NCBI RefSeq assembly: GCF_000518745.1
Contig: NZ_JAEE01000010.1
Coordinates: forward strand, 1 to 38,516
Length of the DNA: 38,516 nucleotides
Direction: 5' to 3'
From: Phaseolibacter flectens ATCC 12775
GTDB lineage: Bacteria > Pseudomonadota > Gammaproteobacteria > Enterobacterales > Enterobacteriaceae
Shown: in pieces, positions 1-8,758 of the stretch
Layout: every line of letters begins with the position of its first letter
Numbering within the stretch: the stretch's first letter is position 1
Position numbers and translations under genes: made by a program
Notes under the pieces: generated by a model
What the model was told of the DNA's origin: nothing
Seen by the model: only the letters and a program-made list of their open reading frames with translations
Databases searched by the model: none

Positions 1-1478
1 GCAGCCGGAGCTGTGGTATCAATCTCAACATTTATCGGCGCAGACCGATTACTTTGGTTACCGTAACGATCCGTTTCAGTCGTGGTAAGACGATGTTCGC
101 CAGGAGAAAGTAAATTGTCCATTGCATAAGACCAGTTGCCCTTCTGATCCACCACCACCGTAGCGATCGGTTTGTTATTATCGTACAGTGTGATCGTACT
201 CCCAACCGCACCTTTGCCCGTAACATTTATAGAGAGATCATTGGTTACACCGTTTTTTACTGATCTGCCTTGTGAATCAGTAATCTCTGTTTTAGAACTA
301 TCTGCAAAGGGTGGATCAATGGTTACTTCCATCGTTTGACTTATCGGCGTTGTATTCCCTGCTTTATCCTTTACTGAAGTGGCAAATTTATGCATACCCA
401 CCGACAGTGACACAGGCTCAAAATACCAGTAACCGTCCGCCTTTACACTGAGTACACCAAGGGCTTTATGTGTTGAGCTCAATAACATTCTGGTTTGCAA
501 TGCGCCCGTTGCAGTCGTCTGACCGATAGCGATACCATTATCATAAATCGTGATCTGACTACCAATTTCAGCTCGTCCTCGCAACACCAAAGCATGATCA
601 CTGGTATGCTCACCAATCACGGATTTCCCACTTTGTTCACTGGTGATTGTGATATTACTGACCGGATCAGGGGCAATTGTATCGACAGTGAGATTAATAT
701 TATCTGACGTCGTCACAACGTTTCCAGACTGATCCTCAACCACCACATTTAAACTGTGTTCGCCCTCGGTTAGGGTTTCAGTGGTATACAGCCAAGCACC
801 AGTTGCATCTGGGATAACAGAAGCAATTAATTTATTATTGTCATAAATGTGGATGGTATGACCTGATGCAACCTGCCCAGAAAGCGTAAATTCAGCGTGA
901 TTGGTCAAGCCTGGTGTGATTGTTTTGTTATTCTCATCAACCAGTGTAATCGCGCGCTCATCAACCGGCGTATTCACAGGATCAGTGATAGGATCATTAT
1001 GAGGTGGTAATGGCTGAGTGTCGTTAGAAAAAGAGGAAGCCGACTCAGAATCGTGCTTATTTTTACCGCCTCCTGCAAGTAACAGACCTGCGCCAGCTGC
1101 GGCGAGGGAGCCTAATGTCCAAGCTGTAGCTTGAGCAGCTGCACTCAAGCCTTGGGACGCCAGAGGGATATCAGAAACAGTAATAATCGAACTAAAATGA
1201 GCCTCACTGCTACCGACTGACTCAAGCCACCACAATGCACCATTATTCTGTTGTACAGCCAATTCACTGTGCTGCCCTGATGTCGTGAAAAAACCACTGA
1301 TCGTCAATATTTCGCCATCAACTAGCCGAATAACAAGATCATTTCCTTGACGAGACGTGGTTTGAATTTGTTCGGGATCAATATTCAATTTAACCACCGA
1401 ACCCTCAGTTAAGGTTAAATGATTACCAACAACTGAGACAGAATGACCATTAACATCAACAACATTGAATTTACCCAT
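1..1478 (-). CDS. BapA-like giant Ig-repeat adhesin, N-terminal part (3' end outside window)
   Basis: An open frame of 492 codons starts at the ATG at 1478 (AGAGGA about 11 nt upstream) and leaves the window without a stop. Residues 1-130 resemble the prefix domain of BapA/LapF-type biofilm adhesins. The first ~95 residues are beta-rich (MGKFNVVDVNGHSVSVVGNH...), followed by an Ala/Gly-rich segment ending AGAGLLLAGGGKNKHD near residue 140. After a Pro/Asp-rich linker come bacterial Ig-like modules of about 100 residues. Each carries a motif of the form TIYDN-x-IA and a G-x-W-x-Y strand, and they are joined by IDTTAP-like linkers. Proteins of this family are exported by a dedicated type I secretion system and hold cells in biofilms; the C-terminal secretion signal and exporter genes would lie to the left. 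The family call is by recognition of architecture; total length is unknown. Confidence 0.85.
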   Translation of the reverse strand, partial: MGKFNVVDVNGHSVSVVGNHLTLTEGSVVKLNIDPEQIQTTSRQGNDLVIRLVDGEILTISGFFTTSGQHSELAVQQNNGALWWLESVGSSEAHFSSIITVSDIPLASQGLSAAAQATAWTLGSLAAAGAGLLLAGGGKNKHDSESASSFSNDTQPLPPHNDPITDPVNTPVDERAITLVDENNKTITPGLTNHAEFTLSGQVASGHTIHIYDNNKLIASVIPDATGAWLYTTETLTEGEHSLNVVVEDQSGNVVTTSDNINLTVDTIAPDPVSNITITSEQSGKSVIGEHTSDHALVLRGRAEIGSQITIYDNGIAIGQTTATGALQTRMLLSSTHKALGVLSVKADGYWYFEPVSLSVGMHKFATSVKDKAGNTTPISQTMEVTIDPPFADSSKTEITDSQGRSVKNGVTNDLSINVTGKGAVGSTITLYDNNKPIATVVVDQKGNWSYAMDNLLSPGEHRLTTTETDRYGNQSNRSAPINVEIDTTAPA

Positions 1479-2671
1479 TATGCGGGATCCTCTGTAATTT
1501 CCACCACAAATAAAAATAAATAAATCCTCTTATTCCATGGGTGCGAAAGTGGCCAGAGTTCAGCGAGGGCCTAAAAATACTATAAGTTTTTTTAATGTTT
1601 TTATTGATTTTTTTTTTTAAAGATAACTAAGGGAAATTTATATTTCGATGGCATTAAATAGGAATTTACCCAACATTGCAAGATGACTCATTTTATAAAT
1701 ATAAAAATACCATCCCATGATTCCTAAATTTATGTTTTTATTTGAAAAATAAAAAATAATAATATAACTAACTGTTTTAAAACATAAAAATTAGAGAGTG
1801 AAATAAAAAAAATATACTTTAACACAATTTAACCATAGTTTTCCCATGGATTATTGTTAATAAAGTGTAAATAATAGGCAAATAAACGAGTTCAAACGCT
1901 GTCTCTTTGTTAATTCTCATTACAAAAAACAGGCCATTAGACTGGGATAAAGACAGAAAAGCTAAGTGAAGAATTTATGATACTAATAATTAATTGACTT
2001 AATTTAATTGTGGCTTAACTCTAACAAAAATGGGGCTTCACAATAAAAATCATAAGTATATTTAATCTTTATTGACTAACTGAAAGAGGCAGCCTCACTG
2101 AAAAAATAATTATTTGAAGCGCATGCGATTTTTAATTTTTTCCGTTCATCATTCAATCCGTGACCGTCATCACACAAAAAATACCAGCATAAATAAGAAA
2201 ATCATCTTTGCTGCAAGAGAATGCCAACTCAATAATCTAGAAAATGCCGGTTAGTTCAAAAATCAGAGTAAACTTTACGCACAGGATCACCAAAAAAAAT
2301 GTCCCAAATTGGGTTACAAGAATACGGATCCACACAAATTAAAGAGAGCAACACCGCATTCTGAACGATAGACCACGGAGATATTGTCTGATTGCACTGT
2401 AACCATTCAGATTCCCATCGACATAGACATTGAACGTTTGACTGGCACAATGACGACACTCATGCACCGACTCAAGCTGCACATTGATTCCCAAGCCTCA
2501 TCTTCTTTTCTTTCATTTGCCTGTACAGCGCCTTATCTCATTCATCGCGGAGGATCTTGAAGCGGGACTTAGGTTGCCAACGCTGTGAGAGTTACAGCGT
2601 CAATTTATCTGTGATGATCGTCTGTAAAGCACCTCTGCCTGTTTGTCTTCTTTTATTTAAAATGATCATAG
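1479..2671. other. Long AT-rich non-coding region upstream of the adhesin
   Basis: About 1.2 kb with no convincing gene. The part from roughly 1490 to 2250 is strikingly AT-rich, with many A and T runs. Such DNA in front of a large surface adhesin is typical of H-NS-silenced promoters, but that is inference. Short open frames between 2256 and 2742 have no recognisable product. Confidence 0.6.
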
Positions 2672-2679
2672 TAAAAAAA

Positions 2680-3032
2680 GACCCGACGTTCACTGATCTT
2701 TTCATTCTTATCACTGCGACTTTTTTATTTTTACGTGGGTAAGCAAAACGCGACCAATCTGGCCAAGCTCAGGTATTCATTTCACAGGATCATTGCCATT
2801 CTTTCAGGCGGGGGCGGACAGATCACCATAAAAAAGACCAGTCGTTTACAGGTCTTGTGCATTCTTATCACTGCGGCTTTTTTATTTTTACGTGGGTAAG
2901 CAAAACCCGACCAATCTGGCCAAGCTCAGGTATTCATTTCACAGGATCATTGCCATTCTTTCAGGCGGGGGCGGACAGATCACCATAAAAAAGACCAGTC
3001 GTTCACTGGTCTTTTCATTCTTATTACTGCGG
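2680..3032. repeat. Tandem repeat, 157-bp unit, about 2.3 copies
   Basis: Unit 1 runs 2680-2835, unit 2 runs 2836-2992, and a partial third unit runs 2993-3032. The last ~115 bp of units 1 and 2 differ at only one or two positions. Each unit begins with a hairpin of the form GACCAGT-loop-ACTGGTC preceded by an A-run: imperfect in unit 1, partly changed in unit 2, perfect in unit 3. It looks like tandem duplication of a terminator plus its downstream flank. Confidence 0.85.
2987..3016 (-). terminator. Rho-independent terminator of the 3046-4080 gene
   Basis: A perfect 11-bp inverted repeat (2989-2999 and 3005-3015, core GACCAGT/ACTGGTC) has a 5-nt loop. On the minus strand it is followed by a run of T. 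It lies about 30 bp beyond the stop codon of the membrane protein gene. The A-run and T-run make it potentially bidirectional. Confidence 0.8.
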
Positions 3033-3045
3033 TGTGATTTAAAAG

Positions 3046-4080
3046 CTAGGCTTTTTTACGGCCTGGATGGGTATTGACACCCCATAAACCAGCCAGTGTA
3101 CTAATAATTGCACCGAGCAATAGCCCCACAAAGGACCAGAGTGATACTTTGGCGCCAGTGGATGTTGCTGCATCCGCTTTCTGTAAGGCCTGTTGCTTAA
3201 ATTCAGCATATTGACCTTTTGCTTGATCAAGCTTACTTTCAACTTGAGCCAAACGCTGATTCACTTCAGAGACGGCTTTATCTCTCGCTTGAATCACGTT
3301 TTCAACTGCTTGATCTGCCTGAGCAGGAGAAAGCGTGCTGTTCTCAACAAGCGCATGTTTAATTTTATCTTTATCGACCGCTTTGCTCACTTGCTCACCA
3401 CGGAGTTTTAATTTTTCAGTCAGCGAAGCAATAATGGCACTGCTATTATCAGGATGTGTCACTAACTGTTTGGCAGCCGTGGCAGTATCCTGAGCAGCAG
3501 CCTGCAATTGTGATTGCAAATATTCGGGCTGTAACTGTTTGATCTCTGATTTTCTTAATGCACTGACCACTTGTTTATCTAATTGCATCGTATCAAGCTT
3601 GGTATCAAGGCCAAGATAATCAGCAATTTTCTGACTCGCATTGGCAGTACCTTCAGCGGCATCACCTGCAACTGAGCCGAGACTACTGGCAATATTGCCT
3701 GTCATGGAAGCCATTGAACCCGCGACTTTACCCGCAGTATTCAGAATACCGCCAATTGCTGCGATCCCCAGAATGGTGGCAATAATCAGTGAGGTAGCCC
3801 AGAGTAAAAAACCATGGATAGCGCCATCCACGCCAGCTAACCGTCCAGTAATAAACGCGCCCCCCGCTAAACTGACAACGATAGCGATTAATGACCAGAC
3901 AACCACAGCCGTTCCTGCACCGTTAGTCACATCATTGGATTGAGGCGATAAGAGAGAAAAACCAAGGCTGGTACCCAGAGTTGATAACAGCATGGAAAGG
4001 GCCAACACTGTGACCACACCGGCAATAATACTACCCCAAGATACGCGTTTAGTCGTAGAAAAGTCTTTTTGAAGGTCCAT
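3046..4080 (-). CDS. Conserved membrane protein of unknown function
   Basis: 344 residues; the start ATG at 4080 has GGAGC about 6 nt upstream. The short cytoplasmic start (MDLQKDFSTTKRVSWG) is followed by three predicted membrane helices at about residues 15-45, 57-80 and 86-112. A long polar, Gln/Ala/Lys-rich, mostly helical region (about 120-310) looks coiled-coil-prone, and a fourth helix follows near 313-333 before a basic tail (HPGRKKA). I recall similar proteins in Gram-negative genomes carrying uninformative names, but no function is established. It stands alone, with its own terminator at 2987-3016. Anchors at both ends suggest a membrane-tethered loop on one face of the inner membrane; this is inferred from hydropathy only. 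Confidence 0.8.
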   Translation of the reverse strand: MDLQKDFSTTKRVSWGSIIAGVVTVLALSMLLSTLGTSLGFSLLSPQSNDVTNGAGTAVVVWSLIAIVVSLAGGAFITGRLAGVDGAIHGFLLWATSLIIATILGIAAIGGILNTAGKVAGSMASMTGNIASSLGSVAGDAAEGTANASQKIADYLGLDTKLDTMQLDKQVVSALRKSEIKQLQPEYLQSQLQAAAQDTATAAKQLVTHPDNSSAIIASLTEKLKLRGEQVSKAVDKDKIKHALVENSTLSPAQADQAVENVIQARDKAVSEVNQRLAQVESKLDQAKGQYAEFKQQALQKADAATSTGAKVSLWSFVGLLLGAIISTLAGLWGVNTHPGRKKA

Positions 4081-4361
4081 TTAATTGCTCCGTGTCTAAA
4101 GCATTTAATAAAATTAATACCAGAAACTCAATTATAGTTGCCACCTTCAGATTTGCCTGAAAATTTGAAAAAAAATTTAACCATAGATTTCAAAAGAATA
4201 AATTTAAAAACATTTACAACTTCAAGATCATGGAAAAAAAACATCGACCCCACTGGAAAATAAGAAAATTTCCCTTATATAACCACTAGGATGAAAAAAG
4301 GAAATGCGAAGATCAGGCAAGATGATAGGGATAAAGCGGCTAGCTCATCAGTCAAGCCAGC
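4081..4361. other. Intergenic region, upstream of the membrane protein gene
   Basis: About 280 bp, AT-rich from 4130 to 4310. It should contain the minus-strand promoter of the 3046-4080 gene. I saw no promoter clear enough to place. Confidence 0.4.
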
Positions 4362-4408
4362 AAAAAAGCGGCGCATGACCCCGCTGAGCCATTTTGCTTA
4401 ACTGCGCC
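4362..4408 (-). terminator. Probable terminator of the copper gene cluster
   Basis: On the minus strand the arms GGCGCA (4403-4408) and TGCGCC (4370-4375) enclose a 27-nt loop and are followed by CGC and six T residues (4362-4367). It lies about 105 bp beyond the stop of the last gene of the cluster (4514). Confidence 0.5.
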
Positions 4409-4513
4409 GGCAATAATAACTTGGCTGAACAGCCAATGAGAAAAACACGCCATCAGCCTAGCGGCACTGAGACGTTATCTGGTCAGGGCTGCTAAAGCAG
4501 GATGAGGCAGAGA

Positions 4514-4774
4514 TCACTCTCTGTCATCCTTCGGCCCTAGAAAATAAAAGGCAAAAGGCAGTGATGTAATAAAGGTTGCGGCAATACTGTATACCAGTAC
4601 CCATGCTCCCTGCATAACAAACATTCCCTGACTCCATTGAGACATCGGCAAATTATATTGCTCTTCCACGCCTTCAAATGTTGCGCGAGAAATGACACTT
4701 ATCGCGATCAGAAACAAGATGGCCGCCGCCAACAAAAACTTTTTACCTTCCGGCGTTGTTAGTTTATTTAACAT
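4514..4774 (-). CDS. Small inner-membrane protein, DUF2534-like
   Basis: 86 residues when started at the ATG at 4774, which has GGAAGGAG 7 nt upstream. The frame extends upstream to 4843, but that part lacks comparable signals, so the shorter start is preferred. Two membrane helices are visible: about residues 12-30 (FLLAAAILFLIAISVIS) and about 50-78 (MFVMQGAWVLVYSIAATFITSLPFAFYFLG). It resembles my recollection of enterobacterial DUF2534 proteins; that name is tentative and the function is unknown. It starts about 70 bp after the copper receptor gene on the same strand and shares its downstream terminator, so it is probably cotranscribed with it. Confidence 0.75.
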   Translation of the reverse strand: MLNKLTTPEGKKFLLAAAILFLIAISVISRATFEGVEEQYNLPMSQWSQGMFVMQGAWVLVYSIAATFITSLPFAFYFLGPKDDRE

Positions 4775-4843
4775 CAAACACTCCTTCCGTACAGGATTGA
4801 CATAACCAAATCGCAACTTTGCCGATCTGGTCGCTGGAACCAC

Positions 4844-6892
4844 TTAAAAGGACAAATTTAATTTCGCCCACCAAGTTCTGCCAGGTTCATTGACCGGTGT
4901 GTTGGTTGAATAACCAAAACTGCTATTACCCGCCAAATTCAGGTGTTCACTGTAGTTACGATTGAAAATATTATCAACGCCGGCACTGACTTTTACCATT
5001 TTACTGATTTTATAAGCCGCATTAGCAGAAAAAATAGCGAAACCGGCACTATCACTGAAATCTTTACCAACCACATTACCCTGGTTCAGCGCGACACGAT
5101 GTTGAGGGCTGACTAGGCGCAGCAATCCACTGCTACTCCAATTATTTTTTTCAAATGTTAAACCTAAACGTCCCTCAAGTGGTGGAATTTGGGGTAAAGG
5201 CTGATGACTGTCACTGTTTTCAGCCCATGAATACGCCAAACTGAAATCGGATTTTAGGCTTTCCGTTAATTGATAACTGGCGCCAGCCTCACCACCAAGT
5301 GTGGTCGCATCCACATTATTAACCTGACTCGAACTGCGCCTTGTCGGGTGGTAACGGAACAAAATAAAATCATGAACGCGCCCCGCATACGCTGATACCC
5401 ACCCAGTCAATGCGTCGCTTTTATAACGCGCCCCAACATCAAGCTGAGTCGTTTTCTCGGTTTTGACCGTATCAAAGGTGTGACGACTGCCATCAGGGCC
5501 GTAGACAGGCGAAAATAATTCCCAATAATCGGGAAAACGCTCAGTATAACCAACACCGACATACCACATCACTGGATGGCCAGATAAGTTGTACTCGTAG
5601 CGACTAAAACCAGCCGGCAGCGTATCTGAACGTTCTGCCGCCCCTTTATTATGGGTGGCATTATCCACCCGCACCCGATCAAGGCGGGCCCCCGTGATCA
5701 GTTTACCTTGTTCACTGGCGTGCCACGTTAACTCACTGAATACACCATAGTCATGAAAACGCGCATCCTGCTGCCAACCTGATTTTTTATTACTTCGGTG
5801 GGTATTAAACTGAAAATCCGTACCGCTGCGCAGCTCATAGTCACGCCAAAGCCAAGTGGACATCATACGTCCGCCTACGGTTCTGCGATCAAGCTGCATT
5901 TTCATTGGCATCGCCATTGCCCGACTCATTGGCATCGCCATTGACATGGATGATCCGTTGCCATCTGGTGATCGCAACGTATCATTATCCATGATATGGT
6001 TAGCATAGTTATAATAGATATTGGCGTCCAGCTTATCCCAAATCTCGCCGATATTGGACTTTTCATAACGTAACCCCAAACTGTCACGCTTAAATTGTGA
6101 GCCATCCATACCGCGACCGGCATAACGCGCTTCACCATTGCCACGTCCAGCACTGAGCTGCCAAAGGGTATCTTTATCCGGCGTCCAACCGAGATCAATA
6201 TCCGCATTCCACTTATCCCAACGGGATGGTACAAGGTTACCCTGACCATCTTTATAATCATGAGCGCGCGTTTTATTGGCTAACAATCGCATAAATCCGT
6301 CGCTATTACCAAGGCTGAAATCGGCGTTTTCATCGTAACGCTGCCGAGAGGCAGTTAACAGGCTGGCTGAGCCTTTTATTCCCGCTTTATCAAAGTCAGG
6401 TGGCTGACGGTTAAGCCGGATGGTTCCCGCTGAATTACCCGGCCCCCATAAGACGGTTTCTGGGCCTTTAATTATGCTGAGCAAGTCAAAATTCTCAGGC
6501 GAAATGTATGAACTGGGGGCATCCATTCGTGCCGGACAAGCGCCGAGCATTTCACCATCATTGGTCAGTAAACGTAAGCGAGAGCCAAACATGCCCCGAA
6601 AAACCGGGTCACCATTCGTCCCACCATTACGGATCTGTGAAAAACCCGGGATGGTTTTTAGGTAATCGGAACCATCACTGGCGGGGACAGGTTGGCGTGG
6701 TGTTTTCGGTGAGCTTATTACTTCGAGCGGCGATAATAAGGGCGCTGTAACGGTGATCACCTCTGGTGCATGGTACGGATCATCCGCGACTGGCGCTGGA
6801 TGTCTGTCCTTAGCACAGACGGCACTCACGTGTAACAGTGTATAAAGAGACAGTGCCACTACCGATTTTGCCGCTAACCTAATGTCTTTCAT
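4844..6892 (-). CDS. TonB-dependent copper receptor (OprC/NosA family)
   Basis: 682 residues; the ATG at 6892 is preceded by AAGG 7 nt upstream. A signal peptide ends near residue 27 (...HVSAVCAKD). A TonB-box-like EVITVTA (about 44-50) precedes the plug domain, which has features of copper-type receptors (GTNGDPVFRGMFGSRLRLL, CPARMDAPSSYISPENFD, GPETVLWGPGNSAGTIRL). A long beta-barrel ends in the outer-membrane C-terminal Phe (NLSF). A Met-rich stretch near residue 315-335 (MSMAMPMSRAMAMPMKM) is a plausible Cu(I) site on an extracellular loop. The protein would take copper across the outer membrane using TonB energy. It lies 98 bp after the DUF2946-type gene on the same strand. Confidence 0.9.
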   Translation of the reverse strand: MKDIRLAAKSVVALSLYTLLHVSAVCAKDRHPAPVADDPYHAPEVITVTAPLLSPLEVISSPKTPRQPVPASDGSDYLKTIPGFSQIRNGGTNGDPVFRGMFGSRLRLLTNDGEMLGACPARMDAPSSYISPENFDLLSIIKGPETVLWGPGNSAGTIRLNRQPPDFDKAGIKGSASLLTASRQRYDENADFSLGNSDGFMRLLANKTRAHDYKDGQGNLVPSRWDKWNADIDLGWTPDKDTLWQLSAGRGNGEARYAGRGMDGSQFKRDSLGLRYEKSNIGEIWDKLDANIYYNYANHIMDNDTLRSPDGNGSSMSMAMPMSRAMAMPMKMQLDRRTVGGRMMSTWLWRDYELRSGTDFQFNTHRSNKKSGWQQDARFHDYGVFSELTWHASEQGKLITGARLDRVRVDNATHNKGAAERSDTLPAGFSRYEYNLSGHPVMWYVGVGYTERFPDYWELFSPVYGPDGSRHTFDTVKTEKTTQLDVGARYKSDALTGWVSAYAGRVHDFILFRYHPTRRSSSQVNNVDATTLGGEAGASYQLTESLKSDFSLAYSWAENSDSHQPLPQIPPLEGRLGLTFEKNNWSSSGLLRLVSPQHRVALNQGNVVGKDFSDSAGFAIFSANAAYKISKMVKVSAGVDNIFNRNYSEHLNLAGNSSFGYSTNTPVNEPGRTWWAKLNLSF

Positions 6893-6990
6893 TCAAAAAC
6901 CTTTTTTATAAACAGCAGGGAATACGTCATGACAACGCCACCGTTAAAAACAAGCAGACTGGGCGTCGTCAGAAACCATGAAAAGAAGGA

Positions 6991-7470
6991 TTAATGTCTT
7001 GCTGAGATAAAAAAGGGGGGGCCCCGAGCAGGTTGTCTTAGCCAAACACGCTCAAGTGGATCTTCACAACACCGGAGTAACGGAGCGAAGAGGAGCAGAA
7101 CAAACAGTAACAGCAGTTGGACAACGAAGCAAAGCAGAACAAAAGGTAAGTGGATCATCAACTGACAATACCCACAGGCCATATCCTGCATGGCGTCCGC
7201 GTTCACGCTATGAGTCGAAGCACCGGGGGTAAGATGAGACATAACGCAAGGGTCAGATTCAGCCATGCCATCCATCTTTTGCATGGCTGGCATGGGACCC
7301 GGATGGTCAGATAAACGGCTCATTGGCATCGCCATCAAACCGTGAGCAACAAGCTGTTTGGAAATAAAAGGCGCAAACAACAGCATCACTAACGCCAGTA
7401 ATGCGAGCCAAGCGGCCAGTTTGCTTGAGGATCCAGAACGGGACAAAATGTCTTTTAACCATACCTTCAA
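6991..7470 (-). CDS. DUF2946-type protein, putative copper-associated
   Basis: About 159 residues. There is no ATG near the N-terminus in this frame: the reading starts at TTG (7470) and an in-frame stop lies only 11 codons upstream, so the exact start is uncertain. A first membrane helix (about 18-37, LAAWLALLALVMLLFAPFI) is followed by a Met/His-rich periplasmic region (MAMPMSRLSDHPGPMPAMQKMDGM). The family-like motif CGYCQLMIHLPF (about 98-109) leads into a second helix. DUF2946 proteins are often encoded next to copper or TonB genes, which fits here. The motif MAMPMSR recurs in the neighbouring receptor. A metal-relay or chaperone role is inference. Confidence 0.75.
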   Translation of the reverse strand: MKVWLKDILSRSGSSSKLAAWLALLALVMLLFAPFISKQLVAHGLMAMPMSRLSDHPGPMPAMQKMDGMAESDPCVMSHLTPGASTHSVNADAMQDMACGYCQLMIHLPFVLLCFVVQLLLLFVLLLFAPLLRCCEDPLERVWLRQPARGPPFFISARH

Positions 7471-7565
7471 TGTGATGATATTGATTGTATCGGAATAGGA
7501 TTAAAAACACACCTTAATTTGCCAAAGATCCGCCCTTTACTGGCTAATTTTTCAACTCAGTTCAG

Positions 7566-8147
7566 TCAGCGTTTAATTCGTCTCATTTCATGCTTACGCG
7601 TCAATCGCGCGCTGAGTTTACTGGGCAACATCCGCAGTAATGTATTATCACGCAACACATAGTGATGAAATAAGGCAGCCAAGGCATGCAATCCAATCAG
7701 CCAGTATCCGACACGCGCCACTTGCTCGTGCCAACTGATAATGGTTTCAGCCAGATCAGGATTGGGCACTTGAGCCACAGGCATGCTGAGACCAAATAGC
7801 CACCACGTGTGACCGGATAGATAACGGGAAGTCAGCCCCATAACGGGCAAAAGTATAAAAATCAGATACATCATACCATGTGAAGCATGGCCGAGCCCTT
7901 GTAATATCGAAGGCGGAGCGGGGACAATGGTCGGCGTTTTCTCTCTAAACTTTCGCCGTAGACGAGACAACATCAGTAACAGTATCAGGCTGCCGGTGGT
8001 AAAATGCGTCCCCACCATCAGCAATCGTTGCCAACTGCCCCGTTCTGCCATCCAACGTAATTCGATGGTCAGGTAGGTGATTAACATCAGAAACACCGTC
8101 GCCCAGTGCAGATGGATCTGTCCGGTTGCATATTTTTTTGACGTCAC
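7566..8147 (-). CDS. cybB: Cytochrome b561 (CybB family)
   Basis: 193 residues with an apparent GTG start at 8147, supported by a strong GAGGAGAGGA ribosome site. Four membrane helices are seen. The four haem-ligand histidines of E. coli CybB have counterparts: H14 (QIHLHW), H48 (VGTHFT), H140 (SWHEQ) and H154 (GLHALAALFHHY). The C-terminal DNTLLRMLP stretch is characteristic. CybB is a di-haem inner-membrane protein that oxidises superoxide and passes electrons to quinone. It lies 95 bp upstream of the DUF2946 gene on the same strand, so it may belong to the copper cluster; co-transcription is not proven. Confidence 0.9.
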   Translation of the reverse strand: MTSKKYATGQIHLHWATVFLMLITYLTIELRWMAERGSWQRLLMVGTHFTTGSLILLLMLSRLRRKFREKTPTIVPAPPSILQGLGHASHGMMYLIFILLPVMGLTSRYLSGHTWWLFGLSMPVAQVPNPDLAETIISWHEQVARVGYWLIGLHALAALFHHYVLRDNTLLRMLPSKLSARLTRKHEMRRIKR

Positions 8148-8530
8148 AATTTCCTCTCCTCAATCCGCTGCCCACGTTATTAGGATCTGAAGCCATCCTC
8201 TGCCCCGTCATCATGACCTGAAGCGTAAAAGAGATAAACGATTTTTATCTGAAACTTGCCTCATTCTCGCTCTGACTTGAGCCAGTTTAACCCATCATGG
8301 CAGCTTAGGCCTTGCTTTCTCCCTTACCCTCCCCTCAATTCTTGGAGTGAGGCACCCAGCACATTAAGCAGGATGATCGTGCCTTTCAGTCGTGTGTTTA
8401 TCCTCAAGATCCCTCTGTTTGCTCATCACGTTATCTCTTCAGCATCCTCGCTCTTGTTGACGGGCCGTCTTGCCCATCGCCTTAAGTGACTGCTAAATGC
8501 TTAACAAGGCCTCGCTTAATAAAAAAATGT
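8148..8530. other. Intergenic region between cybB and the dinI control region
   Basis: About 380 bp without a credible gene. The minus-strand promoter of cybB should lie near 8160-8260. The open frame at 8256-8489 has no family features. Confidence 0.4.
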
Positions 8531-8559
8531 TTCACAAATGCCCGGCGCTGAATTACTGT
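8531..8559 (+). promoter_or_regulatory. Putative SOS promoter
   Basis: A -35-like TTCACA (8531-8536), a 17-bp spacer, then a -10-like TACTGT (8554-8559) that overlaps the LexA box. This geometry would let LexA block RNA polymerase directly. Transcription would begin near 8566. Confidence 0.4.
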
Positions 8560-8571
8560 ATGTACATACAG
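8556..8571. promoter_or_regulatory. LexA (SOS) box
   Basis: CTGTATGTACATACAG is a perfect palindrome matching the enterobacterial LexA consensus CTGT-N8-ACAG. It lies 187 bp before the dinI-like start codon; no other gene in the window is a better target. Confidence 0.85.
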
Positions 8572-8758
8572 CACCAAGACAACCCAATCGTCTGAATGAT
8601 TGAGAGTAAACGGATGCTGTGAGGCCAATCCTTTACTGCAGAGAGACCTCGCCGAGAGGTCATACTCCGCGCAACGCTGTCAGCCTAACCCGCTGATTCA
8701 GCGAAAGTGCTGCTGATCCATTTTTAAACTGACGTTATAGTGTAATAGAGAGAAAACG

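Noticed and set aside
2256-2459. 67-residue minus-strand open frame, with a neighbouring frame containing CRHC
   Set aside because: The CRHC frame hinted at a zinc-binding remnant, but no family is recognisable and both frames stop quickly.
3641-3943. 100-residue plus-strand open frame
   Set aside because: Antisense shadow of the 3046-4080 membrane protein; Pro/Ala-rich composition with no ribosome site.
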